Assembly (NCBI RefSeq): GCF_014655955.1
Contig: NZ_BNBO01000049.1
Span: 1-64,000 of the forward strand
Reading direction: 5' to 3'
DNA length: 64,000 nucleotides
Origin: Kitasatospora indigofera
GTDB taxonomy: Bacteria > Actinomycetota > Actinomycetes > Streptomycetales > Streptomycetaceae
A program made the position numbers and the translations under genes. Shown one piece after another: positions 56,424 to 63,541 of this stretch; position 1 is the stretch's first letter, and every line of letters begins with the position of its first letter. Under the pieces are notes generated by a model. The model was not told where the DNA came from. It did not search any database and saw nothing but the letters and a program-made list of their open reading frames with translations.

Positions 56424-58511
56424 TCAGCGTCCCGCGGCGGCGTAGGCGGAGCCGACCGCGTTCGGCGCACCGCCGGGCTGGAACAGGCCGGTCGCCCCGG
56501 GCTCGGTGGCGGGCAGCGCGAACCAGGCGTACCGCTGGACGTAGGGCAGGCCCTGGAGCATCGCGGTCGACGCCTTGACGAAGGCCACCTGCTGGTCGGC
56601 GGTCGGAAAGCTGGTGCCGCCGGCGAACTTGATCAGCGCGTACTCGGTCAGCCACACCGGCAGTTGGTAGCGGTCGTGCACCGCCTTGAGGTACTGCTGG
56701 AGCTGCCCGACGGCCTCCGTGGTCCGGAAGTCCGAGCCGTACCAGTGCAGGGCGATGAAGTCGACCCGGTACCCGCGGCTCCGGGCCCCCTGCATGAACT
56801 GGTCCAGCCAGCCGCCCGGATCGGCGCCGCCGTAGGCGACGGCGGGACTGCCGAGGGTGAGCCCGGTGGCCATCAGCTTCGGCCAGAGGTCCAGGGCCTG
56901 CTGCGGAGTCAGGTTGGACTGCGCCGCGAGGTCCGGCTCGTTGAAGCCCAGCAGGGTGCTGCTGCCCTGCTGGGTGGCCTTGGCCAGGGAGCCGTTGCCG
57001 ACCGCCGCCGAGCCCCAGATCATCGGGACGAAGTCGACGCCGGCCGGCCCCGCGATGCCCGGGTGGTCGGGGCCCCAGGTGTAGTACCAGGAGGCCCCAG
57101 AGCCCGTCAGCGCCGTGCCCACGCCGTCGAAGGACCAGGTCGACACGCCCTTCTTGGCGCCGCGGACCGGCTGGGCGGCGGGCGCCGGGCCACCGGTCGC
57201 GGCGGCGGGGGACGACGGCGCCGGCTTGCTCGAAGGCGCCGCGGTGGGCCGCGCCGACGCCGTCGCCGTGGTGGGCACCGCGGACGGGGAGGGGGACGGC
57301 TCCGCGGACGGCTGCCCGGCCGTCTCCGGCGCGGCCGCCGACGGCGTGTCACCGGCCGGGGCCGAGGAGGGGAGCAGCGGCCCGGAGGCGGCGGCGGGGC
57401 GCGGATCGTTGCCGTTCAGGCTCGCCGCCAGCAGGCCCAGCGCTGCCACGGCGGCCACCACGCCCACCATCAGGCCGACACTCTTCACGGTGGCCCGGCC
57501 GCCGGCCCGGACGGCCCGGTGACCCTGCCGGGCCGCCCGCCGTCCGGCGTGCGCGCCCTGCTCCGCGCCGGTGCCGTGTGCCGGGCCCGGGTTGACGTCC
57601 GCCACCGGGTTGACGCCCGGGCCGTTGACGCCCGGGCCCGGATCCGCGCCCGGCCCGGCGCCGTGCTCCGCGGCGGGGGTCGGGGCCGGGGCGCCGATCG
57701 CCTCGCCGCCGCCGGGCGGCGGCAGCGGCAGCGGGTGACCGGTCGGTACGGGGACGAGTGCCAACCCGGCCAACAGGCCCTCGGCGGGTATCAGCCCCCG
57801 CGCACCCGCCGTGCACCGCGCACAGTCCCGCGTGTGCCGGGCCAGCCGCTTGCGCCAGAGCGGCCCGGGAACCTCGTCCCAGGGCTCGGCGAGCGCCGCC
57901 AGCTCCGGGCAGACCGGCCGGCGCTCCAGCGCCCGCACCAGCGAGCGGGCGATGTCGAGCTGCCGCTTCATCCGCTGCACCCGCACGGCTGTGTGCGCCG
58001 GGGAGAGGCCGAGGGCCGCCGCGAGTTCGGCCCGCCCGAGCTGTCCGGCGGCCTCCAGCCACCACAGGGCGAGCAACTCCTGGTCGGCCGGGTCGAGCCA
58101 GCGGGTCGCCAGCGCCACCTCCCGGCGCTGGCCGGTGAGCCCCAGCCGCAGGATCGACAGGTCCACGAAGTCCGCCTGCGGATCGGCCGGTTCCGGCACC
58201 TCCTCCAGGGCCGCGGACGGCTCCACCTCCACCTGTTCCGCCCGGTACCAGCGCACCTGCCGGACGGTGACCGCGACCAGCCAGCTGCGGAAGGCGGCGG
58301 GGTCGCGCAGCTGGGGCAGCCCGGCGACGACCCGGAGCAGGATCTCCTGCGACAGGTCGTCCACCTCGCCGGGCCGGCCCAGCGACCGGCCGACGATGTT
58401 GTAGACCAGCGGCAGGCAGAACGCCAACAGCTCGTCCAGCGCCGCACCGTCGCCCTGCTGCGCGGCCGCGACCCTGGCCGCGGTGAGGCCGCCGTCCTCG
58501 AATGTGCTCAT
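56424..58511 (-). CDS. ECF-type sigma factor fused to zinc motif, membrane helix and GH128-like glycosidase
   Basis: This 695-residue protein should place a sigma factor inside and a glycosidase outside the cell. Residues about 10-185 are a sigma-70 ECF-type factor: region 2 has VYNIVGRSLGRPGEVDDLSQE and region 4 has ALGLSPAHTAVRVQRMKRQL. Next, HTRDCARC is an HxxxCxxC motif like that of zinc anti-sigma domains. A Pro/Gly linker precedes one membrane helix (about 345-370, VKSVGLMVGVVAAVAALGLLAA), followed by a Pro/Ser/Thr stalk. A C-terminal TIM-barrel (about 445-695) has LLGFNEPDL and PVWLTEYAL, whose Glu residues fit the catalytic pair of GH128 (beta-1,3-glucanase). The start MSTFE follows a GAGAGG. 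Confidence 0.85.
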   Translation of the reverse strand: MSTFEDGGLTAARVAAAQQGDGAALDELLAFCLPLVYNIVGRSLGRPGEVDDLSQEILLRVVAGLPQLRDPAAFRSWLVAVTVRQVRWYRAEQVEVEPSAALEEVPEPADPQADFVDLSILRLGLTGQRREVALATRWLDPADQELLALWWLEAAGQLGRAELAAALGLSPAHTAVRVQRMKRQLDIARSLVRALERRPVCPELAALAEPWDEVPGPLWRKRLARHTRDCARCTAGARGLIPAEGLLAGLALVPVPTGHPLPLPPPGGGEAIGAPAPTPAAEHGAGPGADPGPGVNGPGVNPVADVNPGPAHGTGAEQGAHAGRRAARQGHRAVRAGGRATVKSVGLMVGVVAAVAALGLLAASLNGNDPRPAAASGPLLPSSAPAGDTPSAAAPETAGQPSAEPSPSPSAVPTTATASARPTAAPSSKPAPSSPAAATGGPAPAAQPVRGAKKGVSTWSFDGVGTALTGSGASWYYTWGPDHPGIAGPAGVDFVPMIWGSAAVGNGSLAKATQQGSSTLLGFNEPDLAAQSNLTPQQALDLWPKLMATGLTLGSPAVAYGGADPGGWLDQFMQGARSRGYRVDFIALHWYGSDFRTTEAVGQLQQYLKAVHDRYQLPVWLTEYALIKFAGGTSFPTADQQVAFVKASTAMLQGLPYVQRYAWFALPATEPGATGLFQPGGAPNAVGSAYAAAGR

Positions 58512-58615
58512 GGTGCCTCTCGCTCCTCGTCGCGGCGGACCGCCGGACGGACCGGAATGTACATCCCACAGTCGGAGTCCTGAGCTGCGGTATGCCGATA
58601 ACAGAAACCTGCGGG
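58496..58615 (-). repeat. Duplicated promoter/leader segment, copy A (sigma fusion gene)
   Basis: This stretch, covering the start codon and upstream region of the sigma-glycosidase gene, is repeated with moderate divergence at 59033-59165. Shared minus-strand blocks include TTTCTGTTATCGGC, CATTCCGG, GTCCGTCCGGCGG and GAGGCACCATG. Confidence 0.75.
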
Positions 58616-58736
58616 GGTGGTGGGGGGACGCCGGGGCAGGCGCCGGGGCAGGCGCCCGCCCGCAGCCGACCCCGGGAGGACCCCGCCCGCCGGCCGCCCC
58701 GGCGGCCGGCGGGACGGCGCCCCCGCCTCGTCCGGG

Positions 58737-59009
58737 CTAGCCGAGCGCCTCCCAGAGCGCGACGGTGTGCGGCGCGTCGGGGTCGGTCTCCTCCCACTGC
58801 TCCGCCAGGGCCAGCACCCGCTCCAGGGCCTCCCGCAGGAGGGCCTCCGCCGGCCCGACCGGTGGCTGGTTCGGGTAGGAGGTGAACGGCAGGGGAGCGA
58901 CCAGCCGGAGCACCGGAGGGGCCGGGCTGGGCGCGGGCGGCATGGCGGGCGGCACGGCGGCCGAGGCGTCGCGCAGCGGCGGGTGAACGGGCCGGGGTGT
59001 GGTGTTCAT
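58737..59009 (-). CDS. Small hypothetical protein behind the duplicated sigma leader
   Basis: This 90-residue protein starts at ATG 59009, with GGAGGG upstream and overlapping a 13-codon leader frame (ATGA). The N-terminal half is Pro/Ala-rich. The C-terminal half has one amphipathic helix (AEALLREALERVLALAEQW) and an acidic end. I do not recognise the family. Its promoter is a copy of that of the sigma-glycosidase fusion, so the two are probably coexpressed. Confidence 0.6.
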   Translation of the reverse strand: MNTTPRPVHPPLRDASAAVPPAMPPAPSPAPPVLRLVAPLPFTSYPNQPPVGPAEALLREALERVLALAEQWEETDPDAPHTVALWEALG

Positions 59010-59047
59010 ACCGGCCCTCCGGTCGGGCGTGGCTCGAACGTGGACAT
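59006..59047 (-). CDS. 13-residue leader frame derived from the sigma gene start
   Basis: ATG 59047, preceded by GGGAGG, opens MSTFEPRPTGGPV and stops at TGA 59006-59008, overlapping the ATG of the next gene. MSTFE is identical to the first residues of the sigma-glycosidase fusion, so this is a truncated duplicate of that gene's start. It now apparently serves to couple translation of the 90-residue protein. Confidence 0.55.
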   Translation of the reverse strand: MSTFEPRPTGGPV

Positions 59048-59165
59048 GGTGCCTCCCGCTCCTGGTCGTGGCGGGCCGCCGGACGGACCGCCAGGACGCG
59101 CCGGAATGCACGTCCCACCGGAGGAGTCCGGACCTGAGGTGCGCCGATAACAGAAATTTTCTGGC
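59033..59165 (-). repeat. Duplicated promoter/leader segment, copy B (small gene)
   Basis: This is the counterpart of 58496-58615 with the same order of conserved blocks, about 13 bp longer in the centre. It places the small gene under the same control elements as the sigma-glycosidase gene. 59166-59380 beyond it holds no gene. Confidence 0.75.
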
Positions 59166-59381
59166 GGAGGCATTCCCTGCTGCCCGTGCGACCGGCCTCC
59201 CCACGGGTCCGGTCTCCCCGTACGACCGGCTTCCCCCCTACTACCGGCGGTCCCGCACGACCGGCAGGGTGCCCGGGCCGGTCCCGGCCAGGACCCGGAC
59301 CACGCCCCCGACCGGGCCCGGCCGGAGCGCCGGCCGGGTGCGGTTCCGGACGACGGAGCCTCGTCCGCGCCCCGGCGGTGC

Positions 59382-59387
59382 TAGTGT
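59382..59387 (+). promoter_or_regulatory. -10 element of a leaderless transcript
   Basis: TAGTGT ends 6 bases before ATG 59394 with no Shine-Dalgarno between, so the start codon is probably the first base of the message. Confidence 0.5.
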
Positions 59388-59393
59388 CGCGCC

Positions 59394-59792
59394 ATGTCCA
59401 AGACCGAGATCGACGCGGTGACCGCCGAGTTCTTCGGCGCCTTCGACAATCGGGGCGGCAAGCCCGCCGACGTGGCCCGGATCCGCCGGCTGGTCATCCC
59501 GGGCGGCGTGATCGTCAAGGCCGGCCCCGACTTCACGGTCTACACCGTGGACGAGTTCGTCGAACCGCGCGAGGCCCTGCTCGCCGACGGCCGGCTGGTC
59601 GAGTTCGCGGAGTGGGAGACCTCCGAACGGACCGAGATCGTGGGCGACATCGCGTCCAGGGTCGGCGAGTACCGCAAGTCCGGCATCGCGGACGGCGAAC
59701 CGTTCGAGGGCGGCGGGACGAAGACCATCCAGTTCGTCCGCACCCCGGAGGGCTGGCGGATCGCCGCCTTCGCCTGGTTCGACCAGCCCTGA
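59394..59792 (+). CDS. SnoaL/DUF4440-like small protein
   Basis: This 132-residue protein has the NTF2-like fold pattern (VTAEFFGAFDNRGG near the start, a central RREALLADGRLVEF-like segment, and KTIQFVRTPEGWRIAAFAWFD at the end). The terminal strand pair is typical of DUF4440. No specific active site can be named. It is transcribed alone from a leaderless promoter, convergent with the DUF305-like gene. Confidence 0.82.
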   Translation: MSKTEIDAVTAEFFGAFDNRGGKPADVARIRRLVIPGGVIVKAGPDFTVYTVDEFVEPREALLADGRLVEFAEWETSERTEIVGDIASRVGEYRKSGIADGEPFEGGGTKTIQFVRTPEGWRIAAFAWFDQP

Positions 59793-59853
59793 CCCCTGAC
59801 TCCTGGCCCCTGGCCCGTCGGTCCGGCTGCTTCGCGGTCCGGTGCCCGGCCGA

Positions 59854-60516
59854 CTACGGTGCGAGCCGGGCGAGTTCGGCGCCACGGCTGCGCCGGATGT
59901 CGGCGGCCAGCTCGCGGGTGGCGTGGTCCCTGCCCGCCGCGTTCTCGGAGTCGGCGAGCCGGACCGACTGCTCCAGGTACTCGCGCAGGTACGTGCTCAC
60001 CAGACGGTCGAAGGCCGCGCCGGTCTCCTGCTGGGCGGCGGCGTACTCGGTGGCGGTGGTCATGCCCGGCATGTCATGGCCTTCGTGCGGGCGGGCCTGG
60101 TCGGCGTCGGCCCGTACGAGGAGCGCGTGCAGACGGGTCAGGTCGGCACCGTCGGCGGCGGTGACGGCCGCTGCCAGCTCGCGCAGGTCCGGTGAGGCTG
60201 CCCGAGCGGTCACCAACTCGGCCAGTCGCAAGGCCTGTTCGGTCATCGGAGCGGCCAGTTGGAGCCAGGCGAGATCCGTCGGGTTGAACGCGGCCCCGGC
60301 GATCGAGGCGGCGTCCGTCGCGGACGTCCCGGCGCCGGCCGCGGTGCCGGGGCCGCCGCCGGCTACCGTTCCGGCCCCTGCCGCGGGTTCCCGGCTGGAC
60401 GCCGCTCCGGTGACGGCGGGTGCCTGCTTCCCGCCGGCGCCGGGGACCGCGACGGCGGCGAGCCCGCCGCACACGACGAGCGAGGCCACCGCCGCGCCGA
60501 CGAACGCTCTTCTCAT
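59854..60516 (-). CDS. Secreted DUF305-like protein
   Basis: This 220-residue precursor has a signal peptide (about 1-24) and a long Ala/Gly linker. A four-helix region in the DUF305 pattern follows (MTEQALRLAELVTARAASPD, HEGHDMPGMTTATEYAA, FDRLVSTYLREYLEQSVRLA). The HDMPGM segment is the family's hallmark metal-like motif. However, the usual paired His (HH at helix starts) are replaced by TEQ and LREY, so metal binding may be reduced. Extracytoplasmic; function unknown. Confidence 0.8.
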   Translation of the reverse strand: MRRAFVGAAVASLVVCGGLAAVAVPGAGGKQAPAVTGAASSREPAAGAGTVAGGGPGTAAGAGTSATDAASIAGAAFNPTDLAWLQLAAPMTEQALRLAELVTARAASPDLRELAAAVTAADGADLTRLHALLVRADADQARPHEGHDMPGMTTATEYAAAQQETGAAFDRLVSTYLREYLEQSVRLADSENAAGRDHATRELAADIRRSRGAELARLAP

Positions 60517-60607
60517 CGGGAACCCTTCCGAAAGGACGCCGGTGGCCCGGGCGGGAGGGCTGTGCCGCCCCGCCCGGGCCGGTGAACGGGAGTGGAGTGC
60601 CTAGGCG

Positions 60608-61948
60608 TCAAGGACGCCCGTCGGCACCGCACTTCACGATCGGGTTGATGCAGTCACGGACGCGCCGCTCCATCTCGGCGGCCGGCCAGACGTTGAAGAA
60701 GTCCCCGTGCATCGTGTAGCCGGGGCCGGAGGCCAGCCGCAGCCGCGACGGGTCGCCGGTGACCGGGTAGCGCAGCACCTGGCGGAGCTTGGGCACCGGC
60801 ACCGGGTGGGTGGCCGGGCAGGCACCGCCCACGGGGTACGCCATGTGGCTCTTGTGGTCGGCCGAGTCGAGGTCCTTGCCGTTCCAGCACTGCGGGAAGT
60901 CCAGGTACGACTCCAGCATCGTGCCCGCCGGGCAGTTCACGAAGTTGTGGGACGGGTTGACCTCGCCGGCGTGCAGGCACGACCAGCGCGAGATGGTGTT
61001 GTCGTCCGGCCCGGTAGCCTTGGCGTTGCCCGCGACGATCCGCAGACCCCGCGGCAGCGGCTGGGTGTTGGCGATGACGTCGTCCCGGACACCCTCCCCG
61101 AGGTAGTAGAAGGTGGTTCCGGTCGGCTCGACCGGGACGTTGTCCGCGTACAGGGTGGGCACCCAGTAGGAGGAGATGTCGGTCACCGGGTTGCAGGTGC
61201 CGCCGGACGTCGCGAGCCGCCCGAGGTCGGAGAACGCGTCGGTGGCGTTGTTGCCGAAGAAGCTGTGCATGTGCGAGCCGCCGGGCAGGCCGGGCAGCAC
61301 GATCGGATCGTCCGGCAGGCGGTGGCTGTAGGGGCAGTCCGCGAGGAACTCCGCGACCCGCACCGCCCCGGGCGGCACCGCCTGGGTGCCGGCCGTGCCG
61401 AAGACCTGGAACTCCCAGAGCGAGACGCCCCAGGCGGTGGCCCGCGCGGTGGCGAGCACCCGCACGTACCGGCCGGTGGCCGAGAGGTCCAGGGTCTGCT
61501 GCCCGGCGGCTCCGGTGGCGTTGCGGACGGTGACCCAGTTGGTGCCGTCGGCCGACACCTGCAGCTGGTAGGTACTGGCGTACGCGGCCTCCCAGTTCAG
61601 GACGACGCGGTTGATCGCGGAGTTCGCGCCGAGGTCGACCCGGATCCACTGGTTGTCGGCGGCCGCGCTGGACCAGCGGGTCCCGCCGTTCCCGTCGACG
61701 GCGAGCCCGGCCGGGTAGGCCGCGTTCTCGACGGAGGAGGCGGTGACCGGACGGCCCTGCGAGAGCGGGGTGTCCACGGCCTGGGCCTGGCCGGTGGTGC
61801 CGGTGAGCAGTGCCCCGGCGGTGACGACGGCCGCGACGAGGCCGGTCAGCCGTCGGCGCAGCATGCCGGAGGCGGAGTGCGAGCGGGCGCGCGAAGGGGG
61901 TCGCGGAACCGGGGACCGGAGCGGCGACCGCAGGGTGAAGGACCTCAT
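60608..61948 (-). CDS. Secreted F5/8 type C-DUF1996 protein
   Basis: This 446-residue precursor uses ATG 61948; GTG 62008 is possible but lacks a ribosome site. A long basic N-region and hydrophobic core (about 28-57) form the signal peptide. An F5/8 type C/CBM32 domain follows (about 60-185; GRPVTASSVENAAYPAGLAV, WIRVDLGANSAINRVVLNW). A DUF1996 domain follows (about 195-446; GGSHMHSFFGNNATDAFSD, SSYWVPTLY, FPQCWNGKDLDSADHKSHMA). The conserved His-rich and Asp motifs suggest an enzyme, probably on polysaccharide. The same 12-bp operator as the GH64 gene lies upstream. Confidence 0.87.
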   Translation of the reverse strand: MRSFTLRSPLRSPVPRPPSRARSHSASGMLRRRLTGLVAAVVTAGALLTGTTGQAQAVDTPLSQGRPVTASSVENAAYPAGLAVDGNGGTRWSSAAADNQWIRVDLGANSAINRVVLNWEAAYASTYQLQVSADGTNWVTVRNATGAAGQQTLDLSATGRYVRVLATARATAWGVSLWEFQVFGTAGTQAVPPGAVRVAEFLADCPYSHRLPDDPIVLPGLPGGSHMHSFFGNNATDAFSDLGRLATSGGTCNPVTDISSYWVPTLYADNVPVEPTGTTFYYLGEGVRDDVIANTQPLPRGLRIVAGNAKATGPDDNTISRWSCLHAGEVNPSHNFVNCPAGTMLESYLDFPQCWNGKDLDSADHKSHMAYPVGGACPATHPVPVPKLRQVLRYPVTGDPSRLRLASGPGYTMHGDFFNVWPAAEMERRVRDCINPIVKCGADGRP

Positions 61949-62026
61949 GGCTTCCAATCGGGTGGGGGAAGGAGCCGGAAAGGTGCGGTGAGGGTGCATG
62001 ACGGGCACTCGACATCCATGGGGGGA

Positions 62027-62038
62027 GAGAGCGCTCTC
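62027..62038. promoter_or_regulatory. LacI-type operator, GAGAGCGCTCTC
   Basis: This site is identical to the palindrome at 12350-12361 and lies 79 bp before the F5/8C-DUF1996 start. Confidence 0.7.
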
Positions 62039-62130
62039 CGAAGCTAGGATCCCGTGCGACCACTGTCAAGTCATCCCGCTGGTCCTCCGTCAACGTACCA
62101 ACGCTGGAAGGCTGTTGCCGACCCCTTGGG

Positions 62131-62142
62131 GAGAGCGCTCCC
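62131..62142. promoter_or_regulatory. Second LacI-type operator, GAGAGCGCTCCC
   Basis: This site has one mismatch from the 12-mer at 62027 and lies 104 bp further upstream. Two spaced sites would allow looping or cooperative repression. Confidence 0.5.
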
Positions 62143-62309
62143 ACCTGTGCCGGCCAGCAAGGAAGGCCTGAGGTTGCGGCAGGCGTCGGACTCCTGCCGT
62201 CGAAGGCCGCTCTGGGAGGGTGTCGACCAGGAGTCCGGGCCGCGGGGTGCGGCCGACCCCTCGTCAGTTCCGCGGTCCGGCCGTGGTCGGGCCGTGGGGC
62301 CGAAGGCCG

Positions 62310-62545
62310 ATGAAATGCCTGGGCCTGTCCCTGGTCGGCGGGCCCACCTGCGCCGAGGAGGGCTCGAAGGCGGTCATCCGGGTGAAGAGGGACCAAACCG
62401 CCCACCGGAAGATCAAGGGCCCCGCAGGCGGCCGGCCCGTCCACCACGACGCGGGCGTGACAGGACCTCGGACGGCTACCTCGTCGGCCTCCACCTACGC
62501 GCCGCGATCACCGGGATCAAAGGTCTCACTCGGAGCACCCATTGA
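62310..62545 (+). pseudogene. IS5-type transposase remnant
   Basis: Two pieces of a DDE transposase C-terminal region survive in different frames. AVIRVKRDQTAHRKIKGPAG followed by GRPVHHDA (about 62370-62455) resembles the IPxxRDQxxHRKxxGxxGGRP segment. RTSDGYLVGLHLRAAI (about 62465-62512) resembles the terminal strand/helix. The catalytic stretch between them is missing, so internal deletion and frame shift have occurred. No terminal inverted repeats were found. Confidence 0.55.
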
Positions 62546-62564
62546 GCACACCTCAACACGTGCC

Positions 62565-63119
62565 CTAACGCCCTCGTCCGCGGCCGCGCTGCCGGCTGCT
62601 CCCGCCCTTGCCGCGCCGTCTGCCCGTGGCCTTGTCCCTGCGCTCGCCCGGGGCTTGAACCGGGCGGTCCTGCCGGTCGATGCTGCCGTCCTCCGACAGG
62701 CTCGCGGCGTACGAGAGCGCGTGCTGGACCAGCAGGGACAGAAGGCGCTTGGACTCCGCCGAGGGAAGCTCACTCTGCCAGGGACAGACCGGGTACCAGC
62801 CCTGGCCCGGATCCGTGAGGGGCGGGCAGGGCGCTGCGGGCTCCAGGAGTTCGGGGGGCGCCTCGGGGAGGCGCACCAGCAACGTGCCCATGCCCTGGGC
62901 GACGACCGCCGCGACGCCCTTGGCCGCCAGCACCGGAACGCCGAAGGCCGGCAGGACCGGCCACTGCGGGGCAAGGTCCTCAAGTCTCTCGACGAGATCG
63001 GGGTGGGTGTGCAGCGCCCACCCCTCGTAGACAAATTCACCGTGCTCCTGCGGAACGCCCTGTCCCCGCAGCAGGTCGAGCAGCACTGCATTCTGAGGCA
63101 GGTCCGGCAGCAGTGTCAT
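62565..63119 (-). CDS. Hypothetical protein with basic C-terminal tail
   Basis: This 184-residue protein has a folded N-terminal part (LPQNAVLLDLLRGQGVPQEH, LPAFGVPVLAAKGVAAVVA) and a very basic Arg/Gly tail (RRRGKGGSSRQRGRGRGR). I do not recognise the family. ATG 63119 has only a weak ribosome site. It sits between two decayed genes and may itself be under relaxed selection. The tail suggests nucleic-acid contact, but that is a guess. Confidence 0.5.
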   Translation of the reverse strand: MTLLPDLPQNAVLLDLLRGQGVPQEHGEFVYEGWALHTHPDLVERLEDLAPQWPVLPAFGVPVLAAKGVAAVVAQGMGTLLVRLPEAPPELLEPAAPCPPLTDPGQGWYPVCPWQSELPSAESKRLLSLLVQHALSYAASLSEDGSIDRQDRPVQAPGERRDKATGRRRGKGGSSRQRGRGRGR

Positions 63120-63293
63120 GCCCGGAGATGCTACGCGCCGTCCGGCGGCAGGGGCAGTTGCAGTAGTCCGCTCCACCACCCCGGTCAGGAGCGCGAGGAG
63201 CACTCGGCCGATCGCGGCATGCGCTCACCGAGCGGGTGCCTCACGGGGCAGTTCCACCACCGCTTGAGGCCGGCCCCCTGACGGGCGCGGTGG

Positions 63294-63490
63294 CTACGTG
63301 GGGATCGTCATGGTGTCGCGGATGCGGCGGGTGCGGTCAGCGGCGTCAGCCTGGTCGAGGGGGCCGGTTGACCGTCGACCCACGCCGTGAAGGTCACCGA
63401 GCCGGCGGTGTAGTGATTCACCCAGAGGCATGTGGTCATGACGATCATCGCCTCGGTCGAGGCTCCGCACTTGAGGCTGCTGTGCTGGTC
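63294..63490 (-). pseudogene. C-terminal fragment of an actinobacterial membrane or secreted protein gene
   Basis: In one minus-strand frame, CGASTEAMIVMTTCLWVNHY followed by TAGSVTFTAW resembles the end of common Streptomyces proteins with a TxCxWxDxxTxGxV pattern. The expected final helix (LDQADAADRTRRIRDTM) continues in a different frame to a stop at 63294-63296. The frame shift and absence of an upstream start indicate a remnant. It directly follows, in frame, the stop of the gene ending at 63542. Confidence 0.45.
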
Positions 63491-63541
63491 GTGCGGGTCC
63501 CCGGGCGTCGGCGCCGGTCGGCGGAACGGTTGTGCTGGTGC

